A stretch of DNA of 64,000 nt from Cutibacterium granulosum. Lineage in GTDB: Bacteria > Actinomycetota > Actinomycetes > Propionibacteriales > Propionibacteriaceae. The translations under genes were made by a program, and so were the position numbers. Under the pieces are notes generated by a model that saw only the letters and a program-made list of their open reading frames with translations, was not told the origin of the DNA and did no database searches. This document shows positions 10,135-19,776 of this stretch, piece after piece. Location: assembly GCF_900186975.1 (NCBI RefSeq), contig NZ_LT906441.1, positions 868,001 to 932,000 on the forward strand, written 5' to 3'. How positions within the stretch are numbered: position 1 is the first letter of the stretch; every line of letters starts with the position of its first letter.

Positions 10135-10332
10135 AGTTTCTTCTTCCGCGTGTCGTATTCAGACCATCCAGAACGCGGTACGTCTTGTCTGAGTGGTGAA
10201 GTTGTGATTCAGTCTAGAGCGTGAGATGCGCTGAGTACCAACCGCGTTGAATACCAACTACGTTTCGTGGAAGGCGATAGCGTTGCTCATGCAAGTTGGA
10301 CCCTACAAGATCCCATCTCAGGAGAGTGTTCT
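10135..10332. promoter_or_regulatory. divergent control region of the secretion cassette, with a 16-bp tandem direct repeat
   Basis: This 198-bp gap separates the minus-strand machinery genes from the plus-strand WXG100/toxin genes, so it must carry promoters for both directions. Two adjacent 16-bp direct repeats are visible: TGAGTACCAACCGCGT (10232-10247) and TGAATACCAACTACGT (10248-10263), 13 of 16 identical. Part of the motif recurs inverted as ACGCGGTAC near 10173-10181. Head-to-tail repeats of this size are typical binding sites for response regulators, so this is a candidate operator. A Shine-Dalgarno AGGAGA lies before the ATG at 10333. I could not assign convincing -35/-10 pairs. Confidence 0.5.
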
Positions 10333-10614
10333 ATGTCGCGTGTTCTGTCTACCGATGAAGCCAAGGATTCGATTCGTCAGATTCAGTCGATCATCAACAA
10401 TGGTCTGACCGAGCAGATTACGGCCTTGGACCAGCAAGGTCAGGTTCTGTCGACCCCCGATGTGTGGGATGGCCCATTGGCCGAGCAGTTCCGCAGTCAG
10501 GTGTGGCCTGAGACCCGTTCTGCCCTGGAGAAGGCCAAGGCGCAGCTGGAGGAGTTGCGATCGAACCTGGACAAGATCGCCACCGATATCTTCACTGCTG
10601 GTGGAGGGCAGTGA
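10333..10614 (+). CDS. WXG100-family secreted protein (EsxA-like)
   Basis: A 93-residue helical protein with the WXG signature as VWDGP in its centre (Trp near residue 46), flanked by two amphipathic helices; this is the classic ESAT-6/WXG100 helical hairpin exported by type VII systems. The length matches the family. The ATG at 10333 is preceded by AGGAGA at normal spacing, so the longer upstream open frame is not used. The family's C-terminal YxxxD/E secretion signal is not clear here; the tail has IATDIFTAGGG. It lies opposite the secretion ATPase operon and ahead of the RHS toxin, and is probably a substrate and/or chaperone partner of the machine. Confidence 0.9.
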   Translation: MSRVLSTDEAKDSIRQIQSIINNGLTEQITALDQQGQVLSTPDVWDGPLAEQFRSQVWPETRSALEKAKAQLEELRSNLDKIATDIFTAGGGQ

Positions 10615-10629
10615 GGTAGTTCATTCGAT

Positions 10630-10659
10630 CTGGTGGGGTGGCTAGCCACCCCACCAGAC
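10630..10659 (+). terminator. strong hairpin after the WXG100 gene
   Basis: A perfect 13-bp stem with a CTAG loop (left arm TCTGGTGGGGTGG, 10630-10642; right arm 10647-10659) begins 15 bases after the WXG100 stop. No T-run follows. It probably terminates or attenuates transcription, which would allow much more WXG100 than RHS toxin to be made. Confidence 0.7.
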
Positions 10660-10670
10660 TCCACTCAGAC

Positions 10671-10689
10671 ATTGGTGAATGACCAATGA
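10671..10689. promoter_or_regulatory. inverted repeat in AT-rich leader of the RHS toxin gene
   Basis: CATTGGT-GAATG-ACCAATG is a perfect 7-bp inverted repeat with a 5-base spacer. It opens an unusually AT-rich stretch (10690-10800) upstream of the toxin gene at 10894. A promoter or operator for the toxin gene is plausible. The rest of the gap up to 10893 shows no gene. Confidence 0.4.
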
Positions 10690-10893
10690 ATTCCTAAAGA
10701 ATATTTGGTGAACTTATTTGATATTTTCAGAAGCCTAGAAGTTGATAGGTTTCGATGTCAATGTTTGCCTAGATTTCAGATTGTGTTCACTTGTGATGGG
10801 CTGGCGTCACCATTGCGTCATCGTCGCATCTACGGAGAAGTGGTGATCGTGTGATGCTTGCAGCATTCGTCATCTATTGTTGGGAAGGTTTCC

Positions 10894-13800
10894 ATGGTTG
10901 ACCTGAATGGATTGGGTGACTATCAGGATTCTGTGAATTTTGATTCGGGCGTGGCAATCGAGTTCGCGGCTGCTTTGCGTGAGGCTGCATCCAAGGTGAT
11001 GACGTTCGATGGTGAGCGTGGTCATGCTGCGAGCATGGCACTGGGTGAGTTCCAAGGTTTCTTCTCGCAAGTGTTCAAGAGGAACATGCAAGTGGCTTCT
11101 GAAGATGCGGCTGAGTTCGCCGCTGCCTTTCGCGAAGCTGCCGATGAGGTGGATTACCTTGCTGAGGAAGCGCGTAAGGAGGACGAACGCCGCAAGGCAG
11201 TGCGCGACTATGCGTCTCGTCATGACAGTTGGTGGGAAAAGCTTGGAGACAAGATCCTCGGTGACGAGGAGTTCGATCCATCAATCCTACCCAGGGCAAC
11301 GCCCCCTGAGAAGCGTTTCGTGTCTGTCGGGAAGGTATCTGTGCGGCAGACCGATACGGGGCTGAGAGGGCCCTCTGGTGGGGTGTCCAGCGCGATTCCA
11401 GAGAGCTTGTCGGGAGCGGCGAGGGAAATTCATGCTGCCAACCAGCAGGTGACGCCTGCTGGGGTGTTGGAGACTGATTACGAGACCTTTCGTGCGAAAT
11501 GCCAGTATGGTGACTTGGATGTTGGTACGTTGTTCAGTCATTACCGTTGCTGGGTGGGGTACAACAATGATGATGTGACGTGGCTGGAAGCGGTGGCGAA
11601 GGCGTTTCGTGCTGCTGGTGGTTCCGGGGTAATCTCATTGGCCGATGCGGCGCTGGATGCTGCGTTGCAGTCTGCCGGAGTGAATCGGGACAGAGAAGAT
11701 CTGAGGGTGGACTCGCCTACGCTGGGTGGTATTGATCCCACGACGGGTTACATTGAGGATCCGGTGAACTCGGCAACGGGTAATTTCGTGGCTCCCGAGA
11801 CAGACTTGGATTTTGGTGGGGTCAGTCATGGATTGGTGTTCTCCCGGTTGTACAACTCAACCTTGGCAGCAGCCTTGACCGAGAGCGAGGTGCCCCTGCC
11901 TGGTGGAGTGTTGGGGCCGGGGTGGGCTTCCACGGTCGATCAACGGCTGCTCATCGAGTCTGGCCAGGTTAGGTGGGTTCGTGGGGATGGCCGCCACATC
12001 ATCTTCCCGCACACTGCTACCAGCAGCATCACCAATAGCACTTCAGCCTCTGCCGATACCGCTTCTGGCAGTGGTGAGTCGCCGGTGTGGCGTGCCGAAC
12101 GTGCCAACATGTGGGTGTCACAGTGTGAAGGCGCCGATGTGACTGGCTTCGATGCAGCTGGACTATCTGGTCTGGTGTGGCAGGTGTCTGACAACGAGGG
12201 TGGCCGGTGGATCTTTGATGCCGATGGCAATTGGCTGGCCGCTGGTCATGGACCAGTCGACTTGGTGTGGGTCGAGCGCGTGGACGGTGTGATCACCACG
12301 TTGCGCTCTGGGTGGGGTCGTGCGTTGAACTTCACCTATGAACAAGGGCGTCTGACCTCGGTGATGGCTGGCGATGGTCGGCAGGTGTTTTACGACTATG
12401 ACTCCCAAGGGCGCCTGGCCGTGGTAAGGCGTCCTGACGGTGTGTGGCGTTACCAGTGGGACGGATGGTTGCTCACCGAGGTATTGGACGGTACTGGTGT
12501 GGTGCAGTGTGCCAACACGTTCGATTCGCTGGGCCGCATCCGGACCCAACTGGTTGCCGGTGGCCATCAGACCCGCATGGTGTATCTTCCCGGCGGGGTG
12601 ACGGTTGCCGATGACGGTGACGGGCACCACTCTAACACGTGGATCTCTGACGCGCGAGGCCGCACGGTCGGTATCATCGACTGCGATGGGCAGCGCACCT
12701 CGATGCTTTACGACGCATTCGGCAACATGATCCACCTCACCGACCGGGCTGGTGCGGTGACCCGGCACAGCTATGATGGCCGGGGTCGACGTACTCGTAC
12801 CCAGTTGGCCACCGGCGGAGTCATCGAATACGGCTGGGACGACTGTGACCGGCTTGCCACCGTCTCAACCGACGGCATGACACGACTGCGCTTGGAATAC
12901 GAGGGACTGGACCGTGACCCAGTGCGTGCAGTGGACGCCAAGGATAACGCCACCGCCATGTCATGGAGTCAAGGCCTACTGCGTGAATTGGTGGACGCGA
13001 CGGGTGCCAAGGTTGGATTCGACTATGACGAGTTCGGCCAACTGTCGGGTGTGACCAACGGGGTTGGTGACACGTGGCGAATCCTTCATGACCAGGCTGG
13101 ACGGATTCGGGAGACGATCACCCCGTTGGGGTACCGTACCGTGTTGTCGTATGACGATGCTGGACATCTGGTGAGTCGGGTCGATCCTGATGGTGCGCAC
13201 TGGGTCTACAGCTATGATCCAGCCGGGAATCTGGAGACGGTGACCGCACCTGACGGTGGTCAGACGAGCTATACGTGGTGTCCTGATGGCCAAGTGGCTT
13301 CGATCACCGATCCAGCAGGTGCCACGACGACGTATGCCTATGACGGGCTGGGTGATCTGTCGGCAATCGGGCTGCCCGGCGGAGTACAGTGGCAATTCCT
13401 GCGTGACGCCATGTCCAGGCTGTGTCAACTCACCGACCCAGCCGGGGGCCGGTGGCGTGCCGACTATGGCGTCAATGGTGACATCACCTCAGTGGTTGAT
13501 CCGACCGGGGTACGCCAGTCGTTGACCACCAAGGGGCACCAAGATCAGGTCACCAATGCCACCGGACGGGTGGTGGCCGCTCGTACATGGGACGACTATG
13601 GTCGGCTCACCTCCACCACGGATGTGTTCGGTGCTACAGAACGCATCGACTACGACGAGTGTGGCCTGCCCACAGCCCTCACCGACTCCACTGGCGCAAT
13701 CACCCGGTTCGATCATGACGCCGCAGGTCGGCTGACTACCGTGACCAGCCCCGGCGGGCTTGTCCACCGCTATGATTACGATGCTACCGGTCGGCTCGCC

Positions 13801-16449
13801 ACCATGACGAATCCCGCTGGAGCAACCACCCATTACCACTATGACGCAGATGGCCGGCTGACCACCCGCATCGACCCGACCGGTGAGACCACCTGCCACA
13901 GTTGGGATGCGGCTGGACGCCTCATCCGCACCACCATAGGTGATGTCGTCACCTACAGTGCCTGTTATGACGCGTGTGGTCGGCCCATCCGTATCTGGGA
14001 CCCTGTCGCCGCAACCCGTCACTTCACTTGGGACGCGGCCGGCCACTTGATCTCCGCGGTCGATCCGACCGGTGGTGTACATCGTTACGCTTGGGACAAG
14101 CGTGGGCGTTTGGTCATCTGCACCGACGCCACCGGTGCCTTGACCACCTATCGCTACACTGATCTGGATCAGCTTGCCGAGATCACCCACCCCAATGGAA
14201 CCACCACCAAGTACACGTGGGATGATGCTGGACATTTGACCAGTCACACGGCCCCTGATGGTACCACCACTGGCTACGAGACGATCGACGGTGTGGAGGT
14301 CGTCACCATCAACGGTGAGATGTCCACCCGCACCAGCTGGGACATCAATGCTCATACCCTCCACATTGCCGACCACACCAACCCCGACGTCCCACAGCGC
14401 CACACCATCACTTTCGACTCGCGTGGACTGCCCCTGACCCACATCACCACCAACGATGACGATGTGGTGGATCATCACGAGTGGGTATGGGATTCCGACA
14501 GACGTCTCATCCGTGCCGACGACACTCATTCAGTCGTGTCCTATCGATACCGCCCTGATGGCTTGCCCGGCACCATCACCCATTCGCGTCTGGGTGTCGT
14601 CGACTTGGATTGGGACGTGGCTGGGCGGTTGGTTGACGTTCGTACCCCTGACCACCATGATCACTGGGACCACGCCGCTTCCACTCACAGCGTCGACGGT
14701 GCCACCACCAGGATTCGGCGGGACGATCACGGACGTGTCACGGGTCTCGATACTCCTGCGGGTGCCTACCACTACGGCTACGACCACAGTGGATCCCTCG
14801 TGGATGCCGTTGGTCCTCGTAGTCATCACAGGTGGGTTCATGACGCGGTGGGACGTTTGTGTTCGCATAGCGTCGAAGCTGAGGATGGCTCTCATGCTGA
14901 GACATGTCACACGTGGGATTCTGCCGGTCGTCTCGCGCGCACCGTCAACCGTACTTGTGACGACGCCGTGACGGAGACTTGTTATAGCTACGACCAGTGC
15001 GGACGGCGTGTCAGCGCCACCAGCAGTGATGGCGGTAGACGTGACTACAGCTGGGATGGGCGTGGCTGGTTGGCTGGATACACCGATGTCAGTCATGATG
15101 TCATCACCCACGTCAATGCCTTGGGCAATCTTTCTGACGTCACTGCTGATGGTCGGTGTGTGCATGTTGATTGGGATCTGGTCACTGGCGATCCCACTTC
15201 CATCGGGGGCCGTCCGGTTCTCCCGGTGCCAGGGGACCGCACCTTGGGGGTCATGTCCGGTGGGGGTGCCGATTTGTGGCGGGCCACCACACCCATCGAA
15301 TCTGCAGATCCGTATCAGCCGGTGTTTGACAGTGTTGCTGGTCTGGACGACACCATTGGTTTCGTGGGCGCGGCATTGAGTGTTGCTGGCCATCCGTGGT
15401 GGGGCGTGCGTCTGTATGATCCTGCCACCTCCGCTTTTCTCACGCCCGATCCTGCCATTCCCCCCTCAGGTGCGCTCTGGGCCAGCAATCCGTACAACTA
15501 TGCCGCCAATGATCCCCTCAACCTCATTGATCCCACCGGATTGCATCCGGTCACCGATGCTCAACTCAATGACCTTGCCCACAGCATCGATACGCAGGGC
15601 TGGTGGAACCGCAACAAGGACTACGTCATTGCAGGGGCTCTGATAGCGGGCGGCATCGCGCTCACATTCAGCGGTGTCGGTACTGGAGCTGGTATGGCAC
15701 TCCTTGTAGGAGCCGTGAGCAATGCTGCGATCGGTGCCGGATCGACGATTGCCATAGAGAAGCTGTCTACTGGCAAAGTGAACTGGTGCGATGTCGCATT
15801 GGCCGCAGCTAGCGGAGCTTTCACTGGTGGATTTGGGAATTGGGCTAATACTGTTGCCATCAACGCATCAAAAGGTGCTGTTGCAGGACTTCGCACTATG
15901 GCCAGTGTCAATGCATCTTCAGGGGCAATAGCATCAGCCATTGATTACACTGTTGAACCCGGGGAGAAAACAACCCGAGGATACTTAGGGGCCATCACTT
16001 CTGGGGCAGTCACGGGAGCAATTAGCGGTACTGCTGATGTGGCGGGAGGCAGTATAGCCAAAACACAAAGAGTATTTAAGAATCGACAGTTCACGGCGAC
16101 CTCGGCTCCAGCAAAGGCTGCTAAATATGCGATCACATTCGGAGCTTCTGCAAGCGGATCGGTCGTGGATGATGTTATTAGTGGGAAACAGGTCTCACCT
16201 GCTGGAGCGGCCTTTTCGGGTACATGGGACACCTTATTGTCGGTAACGGTGAGTTCCAAGTTCTCATCTCAGCACAACGTTGTCACTATCAAGAACTCAA
16301 GCTTTGGCGTTCGTACGCTGCATGGTCTGTTCGAACCCAGCGGGAACAATGCCAAACTTCTTTGGCGTGGAATAGCAGAGGATGGAGCGCTAAACGTCAT
16401 AACAGACCCCGTCAAAGCTAAAGTGGGAGGCATGATCGGGGTATCATGA
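10894..16449 (+). CDS. RHS/YD-repeat polymorphic toxin with type VII-type helical N-terminus
   Basis: An 1850-residue polymorphic toxin. Residues 1-105 are helical with two similar segments (IEFAAALREAASKV and AEFAAAFREAADEV), resembling the WXG/LXG-like export domains of type VII toxins. A DUF6531-like segment follows near 292 (NSATGNFVAPETDLDFGG). Then come about a thousand residues of YD repeats (many YDxxGRL units, about 480-1490) and the conserved RHS core end NPYNYAANDPLNLIDPTGL near 1550. The last 300 residues are Gly/Ala-rich with hydrophobic stretches and are the variable toxin part; I recognise no catalytic motif. The ATG at 10894 has GGGAAGG six bases upstream. The gene ends in ATGA, overlapping the putative immunity gene. 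Composition is less GC-rich in the last 900 bases, as expected for exchangeable toxin tips. Confidence 0.9.
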   Translation: MVDLNGLGDYQDSVNFDSGVAIEFAAALREAASKVMTFDGERGHAASMALGEFQGFFSQVFKRNMQVASEDAAEFAAAFREAADEVDYLAEEARKEDERRKAVRDYASRHDSWWEKLGDKILGDEEFDPSILPRATPPEKRFVSVGKVSVRQTDTGLRGPSGGVSSAIPESLSGAAREIHAANQQVTPAGVLETDYETFRAKCQYGDLDVGTLFSHYRCWVGYNNDDVTWLEAVAKAFRAAGGSGVISLADAALDAALQSAGVNRDREDLRVDSPTLGGIDPTTGYIEDPVNSATGNFVAPETDLDFGGVSHGLVFSRLYNSTLAAALTESEVPLPGGVLGPGWASTVDQRLLIESGQVRWVRGDGRHIIFPHTATSSITNSTSASADTASGSGESPVWRAERANMWVSQCEGADVTGFDAAGLSGLVWQVSDNEGGRWIFDADGNWLAAGHGPVDLVWVERVDGVITTLRSGWGRALNFTYEQGRLTSVMAGDGRQVFYDYDSQGRLAVVRRPDGVWRYQWDGWLLTEVLDGTGVVQCANTFDSLGRIRTQLVAGGHQTRMVYLPGGVTVADDGDGHHSNTWISDARGRTVGIIDCDGQRTSMLYDAFGNMIHLTDRAGAVTRHSYDGRGRRTRTQLATGGVIEYGWDDCDRLATVSTDGMTRLRLEYEGLDRDPVRAVDAKDNATAMSWSQGLLRELVDATGAKVGFDYDEFGQLSGVTNGVGDTWRILHDQAGRIRETITPLGYRTVLSYDDAGHLVSRVDPDGAHWVYSYDPAGNLETVTAPDGGQTSYTWCPDGQVASITDPAGATTTYAYDGLGDLSAIGLPGGVQWQFLRDAMSRLCQLTDPAGGRWRADYGVNGDITSVVDPTGVRQSLTTKGHQDQVTNATGRVVAARTWDDYGRLTSTTDVFGATERIDYDECGLPTALTDSTGAITRFDHDAAGRLTTVTSPGGLVHRYDYDATGRLATMTNPAGATTHYHYDADGRLTTRIDPTGETTCHSWDAAGRLIRTTIGDVVTYSACYDACGRPIRIWDPVAATRHFTWDAAGHLISAVDPTGGVHRYAWDKRGRLVICTDATGALTTYRYTDLDQLAEITHPNGTTTKYTWDDAGHLTSHTAPDGTTTGYETIDGVEVVTINGEMSTRTSWDINAHTLHIADHTNPDVPQRHTITFDSRGLPLTHITTNDDDVVDHHEWVWDSDRRLIRADDTHSVVSYRYRPDGLPGTITHSRLGVVDLDWDVAGRLVDVRTPDHHDHWDHAASTHSVDGATTRIRRDDHGRVTGLDTPAGAYHYGYDHSGSLVDAVGPRSHHRWVHDAVGRLCSHSVEAEDGSHAETCHTWDSAGRLARTVNRTCDDAVTETCYSYDQCGRRVSATSSDGGRRDYSWDGRGWLAGYTDVSHDVITHVNALGNLSDVTADGRCVHVDWDLVTGDPTSIGGRPVLPVPGDRTLGVMSGGGADLWRATTPIESADPYQPVFDSVAGLDDTIGFVGAALSVAGHPWWGVRLYDPATSAFLTPDPAIPPSGALWASNPYNYAANDPLNLIDPTGLHPVTDAQLNDLAHSIDTQGWWNRNKDYVIAGALIAGGIALTFSGVGTGAGMALLVGAVSNAAIGAGSTIAIEKLSTGKVNWCDVALAAASGAFTGGFGNWANTVAINASKGAVAGLRTMASVNASSGAIASAIDYTVEPGEKTTRGYLGAITSGAVTGAISGTADVAGGSIAKTQRVFKNRQFTATSAPAKAAKYAITFGASASGSVVDDVISGKQVSPAGAAFSGTWDTLLSVTVSSKFSSQHNVVTIKNSSFGVRTLHGLFEPSGNNAKLLWRGIAEDGALNVITDPVKAKVGGMIGVS

Positions 16450-17153
16450 AGAAGTATCTCGTCAAGGATTTTTACATCAGGATCGTGGTCACTGTAGGCA
16501 CCATGATAGTCACGCTGATTCATCCAGCGATCCGTGGCAATTTACCACAGTTGGAGTCACGAATGGTGATGTTTTCCATAATTGCTGCGGCGATGTTAAT
16601 ACTTTTCTCTATCGCAGGAGTCTGGTCAATTGGAGCATTCTTCATGTTTTCTGCGTCGACTAGGTTCCTTACCAACGTCAGGGGAAGCACCGTCTCCCCC
16701 TATCTGTGGGTCGTAGAGCTCTTGGTTTTCACGATCACATGGGCTCCTGTGATGCATCAAATGGCGTTACGTCGCTGTGACGCCATGCTTGGCGATGATT
16801 GTGGCAACGCTCCAACGCGCCAAGCACAGCGATATCTCATCCCGTCGTATGCATGTATATTGATCTTGATTCCCTTTTTTGGGATTTTCATCCCAGAAGC
16901 ATACATGGTTTCTCGAGATGAGATTGTTCAAAATCTTGTCATAGGGATATGCTTGGGCTGCGTTCTTGGTCTGATGACCAATGAAGCCGTGCTGGACAAT
17001 GTGCTGATGATAGCTGTTCCAGCTGTGGCTGCATTTGTGCTCAGAAGACGTGGATTCAGCGCATATACTTTTACGTCAATGGTATTTCTGGGGAGTCTTG
17101 TCACGTCATGCATCCGGAGGTCACCCTTGGTGTTCGAGTCTCATTACAGATGA
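16446..17153 (+). CDS. multi-pass membrane protein, probable immunity protein of the RHS toxin
   Basis: A 235-residue hydrophobic protein with about six membrane segments and no family I recognise. Its ATG overlaps the toxin stop by four bases. A gene in that position, with the same lower GC as the toxin tip, is typical of cognate immunity genes in polymorphic toxin systems. A membrane immunity protein suggests that the toxin tip acts on or in the membrane, or enters through it; this is inference. It is the last gene of the cassette; the next gene points the other way after 42 bases. Confidence 0.65.
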   Translation: MKKYLVKDFYIRIVVTVGTMIVTLIHPAIRGNLPQLESRMVMFSIIAAAMLILFSIAGVWSIGAFFMFSASTRFLTNVRGSTVSPYLWVVELLVFTITWAPVMHQMALRRCDAMLGDDCGNAPTRQAQRYLIPSYACILILIPFFGIFIPEAYMVSRDEIVQNLVIGICLGCVLGLMTNEAVLDNVLMIAVPAVAAFVLRRRGFSAYTFTSMVFLGSLVTSCIRRSPLVFESHYR

Positions 17154-17195
17154 CCATTCGATCATGGTGTGTAGGTGAAGGATGAGTTTCCCGAG

Positions 17196-18659
17196 TCACG
17201 CCCAAGACGATGCCACGGGGCGGCCTTCCTCGTAGCCCGACGGCGACTGGACGCCCACCACGGCCTTCTCGTGGAACTCGACGAGGTTTCGTGCGCCGGC
17301 GTAGGTGCAGGCGGAGCGCACTCCCGAGGTGATGAAGTCCAGCAGATCCTCCACCCCCGGGTGCTGCGGATCCAGGTACATCTTGGACGATGAGATACCC
17401 TCCTCGAACAGTGCTGCCCGAGCCCGGTCGAAGGCCGAACGTGACCGGGTGCGGTGCCGCACGGCACGGGCCGAGGCCATGCCGAACGACTCCTTGTACT
17501 GCCGCCCCTGTGGATCGACCTTCATCTCGCCGGTGGACTCGTGGGTTCCGGCGAACCAGGATCCGATCATCACCGAGCCGGCGCCAGCCGCCAGGGCGAG
17601 AGCCACGTCACGGGGGTGACGCACCCCACCGTCGGCCCAGATGGACCCGCCTGCCTCGGCAGCGGCGTCGGCGCACTCCAGCACCGCGCTGAACTGTGGA
17701 CGTCCCACCCCGGTCTGCATGCGGGTGGTGCACATGGCTCCCGGCCCCACGCCCACCTTGATGATGTCGGCACCGGCCTCCAGCAGGTCCAGGGTGCCGC
17801 GTCGGGTGACGATGTTGCCCGCCACGATGAGGATGCGGCGGCCGGTACGGGCCTCGAACTCGTCACGTACCTTGCGCGCAATGCCCAAGGCCTCGATCAT
17901 ACGATCCTGGTGACCGTGCGCGGTGTCCATGACGAGCAGGTCGGATCCGGCCTCCAGCAGCGCCGTGGCACGTCCGGCGACGTCACCGTTGATGCCCACC
18001 GCGGTGCCGATCATGAGCTGGCCGGACGGATCGACGGCTGGCGGGTAGATCGCGGTGCGCAGCGCCCCCTTGGAGGTCATGATGCCGATGAGTCGTCCAT
18101 CCGGGTCCACCGAGACGGCCACCTTCTGGTGGTGATCGGCCAAGGAGGTGAAGACGTCGTCGGAGGTGGCGTCGGGGCCCACCGTCGTCATGTCGCTGGT
18201 CATCACCTCACCCACCTGGGCGAAGCGATCGATCCCATCCGCCTCGTCGGGGCTCACCAGCCCCAGCGGACGCCGGTCGTCGTCCACGACGAGCACCACA
18301 CCGTGGGAACGCTTCTGCAGCAGGTTCATGGCCTGCCCCACCGTCATCTGCGGATCAACGGTGATGGGGGTGTCGAACCGGGTGTCGGCGTCCTTGACCC
18401 GGCGGATGGATCGGCACACGAAGGGCACCGGTATGTCCTGGGGCAGCACAGCGATCCCGCCTCGCCGCGCCACCGTCTCGGCCATACGGCGGCCCGAGAT
18501 GGCCGTCATGTTGGCTACGACGATCGGCAATGGGGTGGCCAGGCCATCGGTGGAGGAAAGGTCGACATTCATCCTCGATCCGACCGACGACCTGTTGGGG
18601 GCCATGAAGACGTCGCTGTAGGTCAGGTCGTAGGTGGGTTGATCGTTGAGAAAACGCAC
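17196..18659 (-). CDS. guaB1: GuaB1-family IMP dehydrogenase-related protein, probably GMP reductase
   Basis: A 487-residue member of the IMPDH/GMPR family with an inserted pair of CBS domains (about 95-210) inside the TIM barrel. The active-site loop [11 protein letters not shown] carries the catalytic cysteine, and the barrel motifs DTAHGH, VAGNI and GSWFAG are present. Actinobacterial GuaB1 proteins have been assigned as CBS-containing GMP reductases, which recycle GMP to IMP with NADPH; that role is taken from the family. I chose the GTG at 18659, giving the usual length and the N-terminus [16 protein letters not shown]. The open frame continues upstream but without similarity. It faces away from folD. 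Confidence 0.85.
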   Translation of the reverse strand: MRFLNDQPTYDLTYSDVFMAPNRSSVGSRMNVDLSSTDGLATPLPIVVANMTAISGRRMAETVARRGGIAVLPQDIPVPFVCRSIRRVKDADTRFDTPITVDPQMTVGQAMNLLQKRSHGVVLVVDDDRRPLGLVSPDEADGIDRFAQVGEVMTSDMTTVGPDATSDDVFTSLADHHQKVAVSVDPDGRLIGIMTSKGALRTAIYPPAVDPSGQLMIGTAVGINGDVAGRATALLEAGSDLLVMDTAHGHQDRMIEALGIARKVRDEFEARTGRRILIVAGNIVTRRGTLDLLEAGADIIKVGVGPGAMCTTRMQTGVGRPQFSAVLECADAAAEAGGSIWADGGVRHPRDVALALAAGAGSVMIGSWFAGTHESTGEMKVDPQGRQYKESFGMASARAVRHRTRSRSAFDRARAALFEEGISSSKMYLDPQHPGVEDLLDFITSGVRSACTYAGARNLVEFHEKAVVGVQSPSGYEEGRPVASSWA

Positions 18660-18921
18660 GAACCCATTTTGACACGGTGAGTGGACGTCGAATCGAGTGG
18701 TCACCGACGACGATGTTCTGCCGGTCGGTCCGGACGTCATTCGGGCTCTGGTGATCCTGGAGCGAAGTCCCCCTGGTACGAAGTCTCTGGTGTGTCGGAG
18801 TGCAGACGCACAGCCCAGATGGCATGGAAGGTTCTGTGACCAGAACGTGGCCAGGTGGCTCGGCGCAGTCCGGACGTGGAAGGATGGACCTGTTCCTGCC
18901 ACGGCACTCAGGAGGACACCG
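18660..18921. promoter_or_regulatory. divergent intergenic region guaB1 / folD
   Basis: This 262-bp gap lies between two divergent genes and must hold both promoters. The only clear element is the folD ribosome site AGGAGG at 18910-18915. I see no further genes or strong repeats. Confidence 0.4.
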
Positions 18922-19776
18922 ATGACTGCTCAGAAGCTCGACGGGAGGGCCACTGCGGCCGCGATCAAGGCAGAACTGGCCGAACGGGTCACCGCGCTGC
19001 GGGCCAAGGGGGTCGTGCCCGGTCTCGGCACCGTGCTCGTGGGTGACGACCCCGCCTCACACCAGTACGTCGGTGGCAAGCACCGCGACTGCGCCCAGGT
19101 GGGTATCGAGTCGATTCGCGTCGATCTGCCCGCAGACGTCACCGCGGACCGGCTCGAGGCCGAGATCCGCGGACTCAACGAGAACCCCGCCTGCACCGGA
19201 TACATCGTCCAGCTGCCACTGCCCGAACACATCGACACCAACTGGGCTCTGGGGCTCATCGACCTCGACAAGGACGCCGACGGCCTGGCCCCCAACTCGC
19301 TGGGGCGTCTCGTGCTCAACGAGCCTGGCCCGCTGCCCTGCACCCCGCGAGGCATCGTCGAACTGCTCACCCGCCACGGCATCGAGCTTCCCGGCAAGGA
19401 GGTGTGCGTCGTCGGACGAGGCACCACGGTGGGACGTCCGCTGGGACTGCTGCTCACCCGGCGCATCGAGAACTGCACTGTCACCCTGTGCCACACCGGT
19501 ACCCGAGACCTTGCAGCGCACACCAGGCAGGCGGACATCGTCGTCGGTGCCGCTGGCCGGCCCGGACTCATCGATGCCGACATGATCAAGGATGGTGCGG
19601 TGCTCGTCGATGTCGGCGTCTCTCGGTCGGCGCAGGGCAAGATCCTGGGTGATTTCGCCAAGGACGTCTGGGAGAAGGCTGCGTGGGTCTCGCCCAATCC
19701 CGGCGGTGTTGGCCCCATGACACGCGCCATGCTGCTGTCCAACGTCGTCGACCGGGCCGAGCAGCTTGCCCGATGA
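18922..19776 (+). CDS. folD: bifunctional methylenetetrahydrofolate dehydrogenase/cyclohydrolase
   Basis: FolD interconverts 5,10-methylene-, methenyl- and 10-formyl-tetrahydrofolate in the cytosol, with NADP. The 284-residue product has the family motifs: YVGGK with the catalytic lysine, [13 protein letters not shown], the DADGL segment, PCTPRG, and the nucleotide loop [11 protein letters not shown]. The ATG follows AGGAGG by six bases. Its TGA overlaps the ATG of the next gene. purU, the enzyme that drains 10-formyl-THF, is 4 kb away, so one-carbon genes are loosely grouped. Confidence 0.95.
   Translation: MTAQKLDGRATAAAIKAELAERVTALRAKGVVPGLGTVLVGDDPASHQYVGGKHRDCAQVGIESIRVDLPADVTADRLEAEIRGLNENPACTGYIVQLPLPEHIDTNWALGLIDLDKDADGLAPNSLGRLVLNEPGPLPCTPRGIVELLTRHGIELPGKEVCVVGRGTTVGRPLGLLLTRRIENCTVTLCHTGTRDLAAHTRQADIVVGAAGRPGLIDADMIKDGAVLVDVGVSRSAQGKILGDFAKDVWEKAAWVSPNPGGVGPMTRAMLLSNVVDRAEQLAR

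Noticed and set aside
13489-15393. Minus-strand open frames within the RHS gene
   Set aside because: They come from the repetitive YD codons read in antisense (Val, Gly and Thr runs) and have no start signals.
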